From: Apteryx mantelli
Taxonomy: Eukaryota; Chordata; Aves; Apterygiformes; Apterygidae
Assembly: GCF_036417845.1 (NCBI RefSeq)
Contig: NC_089980.1
Coordinates: forward strand, 134,442,516 to 134,506,515
DNA length: 64,000 nucleotides
Direction of reading: 5' to 3'
The notes under the pieces were generated by a model. It was not told where the DNA came from, made no database searches, and saw nothing but the letters and a program-made list of their open reading frames with translations. The position numbers and the translations under genes were made by a program. How positions within the stretch are numbered: position 1 is the first letter of the stretch; each line of letters opens with the position of its first letter. Of the stretch, positions 23,179-35,300 are shown piece after piece.

Positions 23179-24149
23179 TGAGCACATAGCTGAAGCAGGG
23201 TTTCTGCAAGCATGTATTAATCAGGAAATTAATGTCTCATGATGCAGGGAGATTAGCCATCCAAGATGACAAGAGATGGCAGGATCCACCACTGAAGCCA
23301 TGGCAATGTCAGCTCTCCCACAATTTCTGGCCCGGAAGCAAAACAGGCCAGCAGCCAGCTCGGCCGTGCTGAGCAGTAAGTGCCTCTTGACATTGGTTCG
23401 GCATTGTCTGTGCGTTGGGCCAGGTCCAGGGGATGAGAAGAGTGGAGCCGGCACAATGAACAATGCACGCGGAGGGGACGGAGCAAAACAAAGCTGCTGG
23501 AAAAAAACGTGCCACTCCAGAAAAGCAGGGGGGTTCATGGCATCCCACCAAGATGGGAGAGTTCCCAAGGTCCTGCAGTGTTTGGGGTGACAGTGGAAAT
23601 CCCTCTCCAAAGTAGGAGACCAAAGACTCAACAAGGCTGTGGGCTTTATCGTGAGAGTCCAAACCTTGTAAATCTCAAAAACCTCAAGTCAGACTTCATA
23701 TGCGGTGGTCTGATTTTCGCAGTGCTGAGTCCTTGCAGATTATGTCCATACTAGTAACCTGAGCAGCATCCAGGTCTGTTCCTTGGTTCCTTGGACCTTG
23801 GGCTGGCTTGGCCACTTCCTTGCTGTTACCCTCTCCGGTACCTCCAAATGGGTAGCTGCAGGCAAACTGTCTTTTGGGAACAGTTCTTGGACTGTGGAAA
23901 TTCTCAAACCATGCTGGGGAATGGTTTGGGTCAATGCTAGCTGGCCTAGGTCAAAACCATACTAGGAATTTAAGGGTAAGGGAGTGACTAAATCTCTACC
24001 ATGGCACATTTTGATTTATTAGGCTAAATGTAGCCTCAGTTTCTTTGTTGGTGTTGTTACCGATAAAATAGCTAATACACTAGATAAGTGCAAACCCCCC
24101 CCCCCATCTGCAGCATTAGGTAGATGCAAAAATATTAGTAGTTGTTATT

Positions 24150-24260
24150 TATACCAAGGCAACATCTATAGACTCTGGCCAAGAAGCATCTCCCCATCAT
24201 GCTAGCTGCTGTACACTCATATTTGAAAAGACAGTCCCTGCCATCAGGTTTGGATACAAC
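24150..24260. repeat. Ancient amniote repeat fragment
   Basis: The text catgctagctgctgtacac followed by aaaagacagtccctgcc is very like a repeat tail frequent in turtle, crocodile and bird DNA (gtgctaggcgctgtacaaac, aagacagtccctgcc). Family name not known to me; old and diverged. Confidence 0.45.
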
Positions 24261-27200
24261 TATCATGTGGCTCAGGAGGAGCTGTGCGGTGCTACTCCCA
24301 CTCTCATGTTAGCTCTGGATCATGACCTAGAGCTGCATGGGTGTGAGGGAGATCATGAAGCAGCTTTCTCAACCTTCTGGTAAGTCCATCTCTCTCCTAA
24401 GAAAAATTGCTTAAGATTAAGCTAATATTCCACAGCCTTTCTTCTTGACCTCACTAAACCTTTGCTGTTTGCGCTTTCTAGATCTGCTCACCAGCTTCTT
24501 TTCCCATAGACCACAACTAACACAGCCCCCAGTGCTTTTCGGCTTGATTTGTTTCTTTTTAACTCTGAGTTTTGGGGTAGATGAGAAATCCCAGAGTGGG
24601 GCATTCTCTTTATCTACTGGCCAGGTGGAGCACCCAGACTTACAGGCTTTGAGTACATCAGCAACAAAATGAGATCAGGGCATGGTCCTGATCAATGACC
24701 TGTGACTGTCCCAGGTTGTGCAGTGTCAGCACACTCCCGGTTACAATTTTGGTCCAACCATCCAGGGACTGTTCCTGATAGGCAATTTGGGCATAGCCAC
24801 CCTGTTTGAATGGGGGAAGAGAGTTTAGGCATATGGATGTGAGCTGTACCCTGCCAGTTATCCTGACACCAGAGACTAGTCTCTGGCCTGTTGCATTCAG
24901 TAGTGCAGGGACCACCAATGAAGCGGGGTGTTCAGTCTGCATAGGCTATATCCAGGCTTCAGCCTGTTTGCCCCAGCCATAAGTAGGGTGCCGGTGAGTG
25001 TGACAAATGTGGTAGATTGCAAGGCTTGAACACAATTCCAGAGGAAACTCCACCAATCTCACTCTTCTCAAGAACCATCTAAGAAAAAGTGACTTTTTTC
25101 TTAGAAAAAAAGAGTCCTAGGTTTGGAGATTGGCAACGCTGAGCTGTCCCAGCCGCTCCCAAAGACCTGACCATTCATGATCATCCAGACCTTTCCTTTA
25201 AGTGGGAAACACTGCCAGAGCCAAAGGAGGTGGTTAATTTTGGTGGGGGGATTCCTTTCACCTAACCTCAGACTTCTACAACATAAACATACGTATCTGA
25301 GCCAGTCAGCCCAGGCAACATCCTTGGAGAGGATCAGGCAGTATGAAAGTGTGACTGAGCTGACCTATTTCACATGCCAAAACTAGAATGAGATGAATCA
25401 TGCCAGAGAAGCGCCTATATTTTTCCCATTCACTGTACGAAGACACAGGGTTAGGCTGAGGTAAGTAGCTCACATGTGGGCATCTGAATTTGTTTCAGCT
25501 ACATCTTACTTTCACCTCCTAAATTTCCTCCTGCAATGTCCATGGGATATGGTATCCTCCTTCCCTTCCATCCCTGAGTAGCTGTGTGCACGCCCTGTAG
25601 TGACAGCAGCTTTGTGGCCAGTTTGTCTACACAACATGCTTTATAACAGGCCTTTTCCAGTGACAAAATAGCTGCCACAGAGTCACCAACAACCACAGAG
25701 GTGAAATAAGTCAGGGGAACTACTAACAACTCTTAAGAGTAGGCTTCAGAGCTGGCAAGCTAGGAAATACCTTTCTGCAGCTGGGAGTTCATTACAATAC
25801 TCAAAAGATAGCTTTTTTCCAGCGCTGCATCCACTTCACAGTCCCAGAACCCACTGATGGGATGAATCTTCTTTCTATGGATGCAGAGGTGCTGCAGACA
25901 CGAACTCCTACCAGCACAGAGAGACCTTCACAAACCAGCAAATCCTTTCTTTCTCACTCAGACAGATCTACTGACAGGACAACCCAGGAACAATCTGCCT
26001 GAAGGCAGAGAAACCAAACAAAACTGGCTGTGTGCAGTGAAAGCCAGGGATACCGAGTGTGGCCAGAAGACCTCCCAGAGCCTACAGGCTGAGGCTACTT
26101 AGCTTTGCTGCAAGCATGCTCCACAAAAGCCTGTTGTACAAAAGGATTTTTAAGGTTGTGGATTTTAGAGCTTCAGTCATTAGAAAAAAATGTATATAAA
26201 TCATGCACACCACCACTGCTGCTGCAGGCATACAGCAGGCTGCCAGCGAGAAACTGCAGCTCTGTGCCAGCGCCTAGAGTTGGGAGGTCTGGGCTCCCTG
26301 CACTAAAGGTCTTTACTATCCCAAGCCCCCATCTGGGACCTCCTCCAATTTAGCCAGGAGGCCTCCCCTGCTAAGCTTTGAGGTTTGCGATGACAGCAGT
26401 GCTACCCTTCCATGGGGCCATGAAGCCCCTAGCAATGAAAAGCAAGGACCAGATGGCAGAGACCCCCACAAACAAGTGATCTGAGCATGCATAGGAAGCC
26501 AAAACTATCAGGCCTGCGAGGGACGTTGGCTGTGCTGCATCCCCTGCTTAAATCCCTACTCGGTTTCGAGGGCCCCCTGGAAAAAACAACTGGGAGCTAG
26601 CTTCCACTGCTCCCTGCCTGTGTCTGAAGGACAGGGCACCTAAGGTATGGCTACATACAGACCAAATGCTCAGCCCCGCGAATTTACTACTTTAGAAGAA
26701 TTAATTTAGCATCCACGGACACTGCAATTAGAAGGCCAAGAGAATGACCTCAGGAGAGGGAAGTACAATGTACATTGGTAGCTAAATATTAAGCTGGTAC
26801 ATGATTCGATCATCAAGTCATAACAAGTAGCTGCAAGTGCAACCACATGACCCGATCGCAGTTCCCCTCGTCCTCAGCCACTCCCTGCCGCTGCTTGCTT
26901 GTACTCACAGCGTGTTGCTCAGCCTTTCGGCGCACGGGCTATCTCTTCATGTCTGCACAGTGCCGGAGGGACACAACCCTGTTCTTGGCCAGAGGCTCCA
27001 GGCCCAGCTTCAATGTAAACAAATAAAAGCAATAATGCCTGGAGAACAGAAATCCCTGTAAGCAAGCGGGACTGTTAAACAACACCTTTAGTGGCTAAGG
27101 GGGAGGAAATATGTAACCGTTTGTGGTTTGGCCTGATGAGTCTGTGTGTTTCTAAGAATTGTCTGCGACATGTATAATCCCCTCCCCAACACACACGCAC

Positions 27201-29979
27201 TCCGACATAGAAGCAGGAGTGCAGCCTGCTTATATAATTCACAGCTACCCATCGCCTCCCTGCCCTAGCAGAGAGCAAACACGGACTTGCAGCATGCCGA
27301 CCTGCTGGATTTCACTCCTGCAGAGCACCGTGTGCGTACCTCACCCTATCGCACGACCAAACGCCACTGCTGGGGTAGCATCACACTCACCCTCAACATA
27401 ACCCCCCTGCCTCTCTCTCACGCCACGACCCCCACTCAGGCAGTCAGCCTGGCCAGCAATCCCCCAACTAGCTGTAGCTAAAGCACGACGGGGCATTTCC
27501 CAGCGTCAGCCCTACCATCACAATCCCGCGGCATCAGAAAACAGCTACACGGGGCTATAAAAAGGCATGTGCTAGGACACACGTCTCTGTCACACATCCT
27601 GCCTCGCAGGGCTCATGAGCTGAAAAAGAAGGAAGGGTTTGAGTTTGGGAAATTTTGGTGCTGGGTGAAAGGGTACGACCATACGAGAAGGAACGGAACT
27701 GCTGTCTTATCTGAAAGGCTGCAGGGAAAAGCAACCAACCGCCCTCTAGGCGAGCGAGCACAGAAAGGGAAAGCTGCCGCGCTTCAAAGGACAAATCATC
27801 ACGGCTGCATCGGGCAGGTTTACTTTGTAGAGCATCCAGCTAGGAAGTCCGCTCGACACGCAGCTAAAACCCAATCCCCGCAGGATTTCAGTGGCTAATT
27901 ACATTTCATACACACCTCTTCAGCAAGGGACTCGGAGATGGGCAAGGCTTGCGGTCCTACGGAACAGGTGGATAAGCTGAGGCCAAGGGGATAACGGCAC
28001 CACAAGGAGCGGTACCACCTGCCGATCTCAGCCTCCACCTCTCGGAAACGCTGAAGCCCAGGGAGGTGTCAGGCTGCTGTTTAACCAAAGGACGTATTCA
28101 GGCTTACTCAGTCACAGCAGATTAAGAGCGCGCTGCAGTTCCCAGAGCGCGGTTTGCAAGCCTCAGGGGTCTGCCCTGCCGGCGGAGCTGCGCTGCGCTC
28201 TGGAAACGGCGGATTAGCTCCGCACGGGCCGTGGCTACGCTCCTCTCCTTGCAGCACAGGGTTGTGCTGGATGAAAATGGCTGCGTAAGCACAGCCACGG
28301 CCGAACCCCGCCACGGCTGGCCTCACTCAAATGAAAGCAGCCCGCACGGCGGACCGGTGGAGCTGCACAGTTATTAAATTAGCATCCGATGCAGGACCAC
28401 TGGCTCCCCGCATGACCCATGTAAGCAGCTACCGTGTCCGAGCATCAGCACTTCCCACCCCGGCTTAGCTACCGCGAGGATAAAGCGTTGCTTTTAACTC
28501 AGGCGAGCGCTGTGCCTGATCATGCTCGTGATGAAGACAGTCACACTGATACTGAGCAAATGACCGCTCGGTGTTTATGCAAACATATATATATTTTTGG
28601 CGGTGGTTCAGAACGGTTCAAAACGGTCTACAGATTTCTTTTTTCTTTTTACCAAAAGGTGAGAGACAGCCCTGGTGTTTTCGTCAGGAAAAAAAAGGAT
28701 AGAGGGGAAATATGGGGAATATGACAGCCAAACCCAGGAGCGGCCTGGAGAACGCAAACTGTTCATTGGCCCTGTCAAGACACGAGCTGGGTGTAATCAA
28801 AGGAAACCAGCAGATAGCAGGTCCAAAGCAAACAAAAGGAGGTGGTTCTCCTCACACCTCACAGTTAAACTATGCATCTCCTTGCCACTAGATTCGAAAA
28901 AACTTCAGGGGTCAAAGTCATGTAATAAGAGTCCGCTGATGACTGTTAAAAACAAATACAAAAAAAACACCCATCCAAGCTCTCATTCGAAAAGCTCTTG
29001 AGATAGAGGCGAAGAGGGTGGAAGAATTTAGGGCAAAACATCACTCACTGCGGACTTGTCCTGTCCTTACACTCTTCCTCAGCACGCACAGGAGCAGGAC
29101 ACTTGCTAGATGGACCTTTACTGCCTGGTGGATCAGCTGTCCTGAGGATGGAAAGAGATCATGCAGCCCTGTGCCCCTAAAGGAAGGCACACGGGGCCAA
29201 GGCTGCGCTTGTAATTCCTGTGGGGATCCAAGCGCAGGATCACCCAGGGACGTTGTTAGACGAGTCCCTGGGCACCGGCCCCAGCATAAGTGAGAGCTGG
29301 ATTTGCTCACAGGGTTACGAGAAAAGGATGAAAAAAGGATGCACACAGGGTTAGGAGAAAAGGGTGCAAAGTGCACTCAAAGTGCAAAGATGGCATAAAG
29401 AAAACCAAACGCGGAATACGTTATCTACATGGGGACGGGCCCAGAGCTCACTGAAGTCGACAGGGAGGATGACAGGGATTGAGCTGTATAAGCTTTTATA
29501 TCATATCTGTATGCTGGGAACGACGCCCCGCAAAAAACACCCCACACCGTGCCGTGGCCACCAGGCGAATCCCACCCGGGACCCTCCGCCGGGCCCAACC
29601 TCCGAGCCCAGCCGCAGGATTTCGCACGGACAAGAGCTGCTCCTTCCAGGCCGCTCTCCTAAAAGCCCGAAAGGGGAGAAAACACCCGACTAACGCTGTG
29701 CCCGGCCCTGCGACGCCGGGCAGGTAACCTCGGCGGTCACCGCCGCGGGCAGCACAGTACCGCTGCACCGGACAGGTGAAGCTGCTGCACTCGGGTGGGG
29801 GCAATTTCTTCAAAAAAAAAGAAAAATATTGTTTTTTAAATATATTTTTTTCACATCTTTTCCATGCACAGTGCGAATGCAAGTGCATGTCCTCACAGCG
29901 ACCTCAGGCTAGGGTGTTTCCCCCTCTGTATTTTCTTGGGGAAAACAGGCATTGCTATTAAAAAAAGGGGGGGAAGGGG

Positions 29980-30375
29980 GTGTAAAGACTCGGTTTCCAC
30001 GCGCAAAGGCGGGTTTGAACCCCGAAAGTTTCGTGCCGCGGAGGGGGCGGGGGGGCGCTTCCATCCCTGCCCGCGGCCGCGCATCCCCGCGCCGCCCCGC
30101 TCACCGCGGCCGCGGAGACGCGCCCGGGGCCGCCGAGCAGAGCGGGCGCAGAGAGGGGGCCGGAGCCGCACTCACCCCACCGCCGCCACCGCCGCCGCCG
30201 CCCGCCGTGTCCGGGGCCGCCGCCACCGCCGCCGCCGCCTCCGGGCAGCGCGCCGCCGCCGCCGGGCGGGCGCCCCGCGCATGCCCCGCCGCGCCCCGCC
30301 CCCCGCCCGGCCCGAGGCAGCGCCCGCGCGCGGCACCAACGGCCGGGGGAGTCACGCGCCCCCTCACCGCCCCCT
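29980..30375. promoter_or_regulatory. PAQR8: CpG island, probable PAQR8 promoter
   Basis: A very GC-rich, CpG-dense block with long CCG/GCC runs on the plus strand (GGC runs on the minus strand) and no TATA box. It lies upstream of PAQR8 on the minus strand and holds two minus-strand splice-donor candidates, so it is the best candidate for the PAQR8 promoter and first exon. The islands of EFHC1 and MCM3 are accounted for separately. Confidence 0.55.
30105..30365 (-). other. PAQR8: Candidate PAQR8 non-coding first exon
   Basis: On the minus strand two donor-like sites occur in the island: CGCG|gtgagc with the last exon base at 30105, and GGTGGG|gtgagt with the last exon base at 30176. Either could end a 5' UTR exon that joins the acceptor at 15148. 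The exon would begin within the GGC-repeat-rich part to the right. The start site is not visible; use of either donor is inference. Confidence 0.35.
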
Positions 30376-30719
30376 CGCACACCCACGGGGAGGCACCGGG
30401 GTCTCACACACCCTCACACCCACGGGGAGGCACCGGGGTCTCACACACCCTCACACCCACGGGGAGGCACCGGGGTCTCACACACCCTCACACACACACA
30501 CGGGGAGGCACCGGGGTGTCACACATCTTCACACACACACACACGGGGAGGCATCGGGGTGTCACACGCCCTCACACACACACGGGGAGGCACCGGAGGT
30601 GTCACACACCCTCACACACACACACACACGGGGAGGCACCGCAGGGTCTCACACACCCTCAGGGAGGCACCGGGAGTCTCACACACCACACACGGGGAGG
30701 CCCCGGGGGTCTCACACAC

Positions 30720-30755
<36 letters not shown>

Positions 30756-31158
30756 GGAGGCATCGGGGTGTCACACACCCTCACACACACATGGGGAGGC
30801 ACCGGAGGTGTCACACACCCTCACACACACACACACACACACACGGGGAGGCACCACAGAGTCTCACACACCCTCAGGGAGGCACCGGGAGTCTCACACA
30901 CCACACACGGGGAGGCACCGGGGGTCTCACACACCCTCACACACACGGGGAGGCACCAGGGGTCTCACACACCCTCACACACACACAGGGAGGCACTGGG
31001 GTGTCACACACCCTCACACACACCCACAGGGAGGCATCAGGGTGTCACACACCCTCACACACACCCACGGGGAGGCACCGCGGGGTCTCACACACCCTCA
31101 GGGAGGCACTGGGGGTCTCACACACCACACACGGGGAGGCCCCGGGGGTCTCACACAC

Positions 31159-31192
<34 letters not shown>

Positions 31193-31255
31193 GGAGGCAT
31201 CGGGGTGTCACACACCCTCACACACACATGGGGAGGCACCGGAGGTGTCACACAC

Positions 31256-31289
<34 letters not shown>

Positions 31290-31795
31290 GGAGGCACCGC
31301 AGAGTCTCACACACCCTCAGGGAGGCACCGGGAGTCTCACACACCACACACGGGGAGGCACCGGGGGTCTCACACACCCTCACACACACGGGGAGGCACC
31401 AGGGGTCTCACACACCCTCACACACACACAGGGAGGCACTGGGGTGTCACACACCCTCACACACACCCACAGGGAGGCATCGGGGTGTCACACACCCTCA
31501 CACACACCCACGGGGAGGCACCGCGGGGTCTCACGCACCCTCACACACACACACACACACACACACACGGGGAGGCACTGGGGGTCTCACACACCCTCAC
31601 ACAGGGAGGCACCGGGGGTCTCACACATGTCACACACACACACGGGGAGACACCGTGGGGTCTCACACACCCTCACACACACACACGGGGAGGCACTGGG
31701 GGTCTCACACACCCTCACACACACACACGGGGAGGCACCGTGGGGTTTCACACACCCTCACACACGGGGAGGCACCGGGGTGTCACACAGTGTTA
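30366..31795. repeat. CA-rich 37 bp minisatellite with higher-order repeat
   Basis: The basic unit at 30384, 30421 and 30458 is exactly 37 bases (cacggggaggcaccggggtc, then tcacacaccctcacacc). Later units vary by the number of CA dinucleotides. By eye I count about 35 GGGAGGC-type cores. Variant types recur in order: units from 30661 to about 31080 repeat from 31100 to about 31520, an eleven-unit block duplicated at a distance of about 440 bases. Because 37 is not a multiple of three and the unit lacks stops, long His/Thr-rich frames run through it in several frames; these are not genes. Confidence 0.95.
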
Positions 31796-32370
31796 TGCAA
31801 CTGAAGTGCACACAGGGACAGGCGTAGGGACCCTGACCTTCCACAGAGCAATATACACCTGGAACCCCTCCCCCCCACACACCCATTACACACGCACAGT
31901 CATTACACACACACCCTCACGTACACACACGCCCATATTCAGCTCTTACACACATACGAACCTGCAGCTGGGCCTCGCACATGCATTACCACGGGTCTGA
32001 CACACACAGGGACGCACAATCAGACCTTACACAACAGCACAGTCAGGTGGTGGGAACACACAGAAGGATGGATAATCACATCACACCCACACGCCGCGAC
32101 ACGCACCCTATGCCGAGGAACACACTGTCGGGTCTTGCCCAGGGACGTGCAGCCAGATCTCACACACTGGCAAACAGGTCTTATGTACACCCCCACACAG
32201 TGACAACTGGATATCAGGCACACACACACACAAGCACAGACCCACCCCAGACCACAACAGTCAGACCTCACACATGCACAGGCCCACCCAGGCACAGTCA
32301 GCTTCACACCTCCACACACTCCCCCAGCTCACTGCGAGACCTCACACACACAACCTCGCTTACACCTGGT
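31796..32370. repeat. CA/CAC-rich flank of the minisatellite
   Basis: Beyond the last clear unit the sequence stays rich in cacaca and cccac tracts (ccacacacccattacacac, cagaccttacac and similar) without a fixed period. It probably represents older, scrambled array. The cytosine-rich strand has few guanines outside isolated CAG/CTG words. Confidence 0.65.
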
Positions 32371-35300
32371 ACGCACCTGGATCATCCACCCAACCACCGA
32401 TATACACTAATTCATGCGTTAATACACCAATTCTCCTTAAAGAGTGATACACTGAGCCAGAGCCCCTCGCATGTTGATGCAGGACGGAGGCTATTTAATT
32501 TCCTAGTGCAGATGTAGCCTTTATAAGCCAGATTCGTAAAGAAAAATCAAAATCTGCATATTTTGGGAGAGCTAGAGGAAAACGCAGGGCATCCCTGTGT
32601 CCGGATGTGCTTCTCTGCATCCACACGTTTGGCTCTCAAATCCTGCAGCCGTTGGCATGGGGACAAACCATCGCTCCTGCCTGTGTTTCTGTGGGATTTG
32701 GGGCACTGACTCACGTCCAGACTGGGTCTGAACTTGCCATGCCCAAACCCCCTGACACCCGTCTTTGCTCCACGTGAGCCTCATGCTTCCCTGCACAACC
32801 CCTTGTGCTGACGCCAGTAGGAACAGCCTCCCCGCATCAGTGGCTTGCTCTTGTCCTGACCCCAAACCAGCTGCATTTCACCCGTACCCAGATTATATAG
32901 CCAAAAAATCCTTTAAGAAAGAAAGATGGGTTATACTAGTAAATAAGAAAGCAGGCTGGATCCTGAGCGCAGTTGTGTGGTTTATTTTGGGGGCTGTTGC
33001 CCTTGCTTTGGATCCTATCTAAAGCCTGCAGAGATGCCCCCACAAGCCACACATGATGCTCCACTGCAGATCTTGTGGCCAAGGAGGCGCAGATTGAGAA
33101 ACAAGGGGGTGAATCCAAGCGGGGAAGAACTGAGCCTAAAAAACAATGCTTTGGAGAAAGTGTGGGAAGGAGTTACTCGGAAAAGGTGGTTTCTCAGAGA
33201 GGGGTGGAGAAGCCAACAACAGCCATGTGGGTTGTGAGCCAAGGCATTGCACAACGCAAGATATGTATGGAGAGCTCCACAGGAGCGTGAACAGGGATTG
33301 TGAGATTGCAACATTTTGCAGCCCCGATTGCTAGGGCAGTTGTTTGCAATAAACCATCTCACGTAGTCCTGATAGGTGTTATGCTACTACCGTACGGGAG
33401 AGGAAGGCCAGGAGGCAGGGTGGGAACGGGACTTCCCAGCTCTGATAAGATCACTCTGGCCTGCGCGAAGCTTTGTGGCATCCCTAGGCCAGCAGGCATG
33501 GCCAGCACTTCGACAGCAGACACGTGTGGGTGTGTGGACGTCCTCATGGGGCAGTCACTAGGGTGCAGAAGTAGGGCAGATGACTTGCATTTTTCCCTGT
33601 CAGCTGCTCAAGGATGGGGATCGGATGAGAGCAGCAGTTCCTGGCCTCATCATTGACATTGTACACTCATTTTCCACCCCTCCAAGACCTCCTTCTCCGT
33701 AAGACCCATCACACCACTTCCTTACCACCACTGCCTCCTCCTCTCACCCAGCTCACTCTGGGACTAGATGGGATTCAAAGAGAATGGCTCTGCCAAGCTA
33801 CTGTGACTGAAGCTCCTGGAGTCCATGGGTGATGGGAATGATGCTGTGCCTGGGGGCACTGGGCTGCTACTGGGGGATGAAGACCAAGGGTGCTGGTGGC
33901 TGGGATGATACTGGCAAGCAGTAGGGTTGGTCAACAGCTGGGAAGACACAGGTCTCATCCTGTCGTTGCTCATCTTTCTCTCCCACCCATCTCCCCTTCA
34001 TTACTCACATGAGAGTGAGGCAGCAGGAGCAGGACAGCGGCTGGAGGAAGACGTAGCCATATTCACCTGTGTGAGATTTGGGGGCAGGACCAGCACAGGG
34101 TCCCCCCAAAACCAGTGCTGCTTTGGAGGAGAAATTGAATCAGCTCAGCTCTGTGGCTTTCTGTGCTTTCCACCCAGCTGGGCACAGCCCTTAAAACACA
34201 CCTAGCCTACAGGGAAAACCCATTTCCTTCCCAGCTGTGAATCTGATGTGATACCAGAGGGTTGGCTCATCCCTTGGCTTTTCCCCAGCAGGTATCCATC
34301 GCCTCCAAAATGGGAGCGCCCCCCTGAGTGCTGGAAACAGCCTTTCCATGGGGGACTGAGGTGGGAAGAAAAAACCTCTAAGCAGGGCTGAGGGAAAAGG
34401 GGATAGGGGAGTGAGATGTCCCTGTTGCAGCTTGTGCCTTGCAGAGCTGCTGGGTCACCTGCCCTCATTTTCCCCTTTACTTCTGCTCCGATTACAGACG
34501 CTTCAAGACACGCCTCGGGATAGACTTGCATAACACGTACCGCAGCTCCGCGCAGCAATAATTGCTCTCACCTCGTTCGCTTTGAGGCAAAACCCAGGTG
34601 TGGTTGGGTTTGCCCTGGAGATCGCTCCCAGTAGGCAGTGTAGATGAGATTGTGCCAGGCTGGGCTCTCTCTGCCCAATACAGTCATTAGATACGAGGAA
34701 AACCCCCGGGTAGGGTGGATGTGAGCCGCCCAGCACTGCTCGCCTTGGGGGTCGGGGCCGCTTTGCAGATAAGCCGATTCTAGATGTGCCCAAACCTTGT
34801 CCACCTCTGCCTTCAATGGAAAAACAAATCAACTTCACACTAAAGGCAGAACTGAGATATTCAAAACAACGAACAGGATACAGAAAGCAGACCAAGTGAC
34901 CCTTTCCTGGTATTAGGATATCATAAATAATACTGAACAGTGTTGATCTTAACTGGGTAGAAGAAGAGACGTTTTCTGCACCATGCATTGCCTCTCTGTT
35001 GAACTCCTTTTGGCAGGATAAAATTGATGATAATGGTTTAGCGGGATTTAGAGAAGGCTGTGCAGATCTGTAATACTAAGAACGGAAAAAATGACAGTTT
35101 TGGAAAGGATATGAACCTTCATGCTTCAAAACAAAACCTCCAAATAATAGGGCACAGGAAGGAAATTTCTTTGTGGATACAGTAATCCATAAGTCTTACA
35201 CGGGGGTTTCTTTTAACTTCCTCTGTAATAACGTATGCTGGCTAGTCTCAGGATGCTTAATCCATTGCAATTGTTTTTAGTTCTGCTTATATGCTTTTTT

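Larger units (their letters stand above)
15148..30104 (-). other. PAQR8: Probable PAQR8 5' UTR intron
   Basis: A minus-strand acceptor with the run tctccttctcccttccctg and then tag ends at 15148, 54 bases before the PAQR8 ATG, so the 5' UTR is split. The nearest good island with minus-strand donors lies at 30.1-30.2 kb, which makes this about 15 kb one intron; that extent is inference. I see no coding exon in it. It contains a GA microsatellite, a hairpin cluster, old repeat remnants and a moderately GC-rich stretch at about 27.9-28.35 kb that could be a second promoter. Confidence 0.5.

Noticed and set aside
25079-25104. A/T-rich imperfect hairpin (ctaagaaaaag and ctttttt-cttag)
   Set aside because: Low-complexity arms with a one-base bulge; expected by chance in A/T-rich DNA.
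29864-32000. Open frames of 420 to 680 codons rich in His, Thr, Gly
   Set aside because: They are read straight through a 37 bp minisatellite in several frames and merge with GC-rich island sequence; no domain, no family, composition dictated by the repeat.
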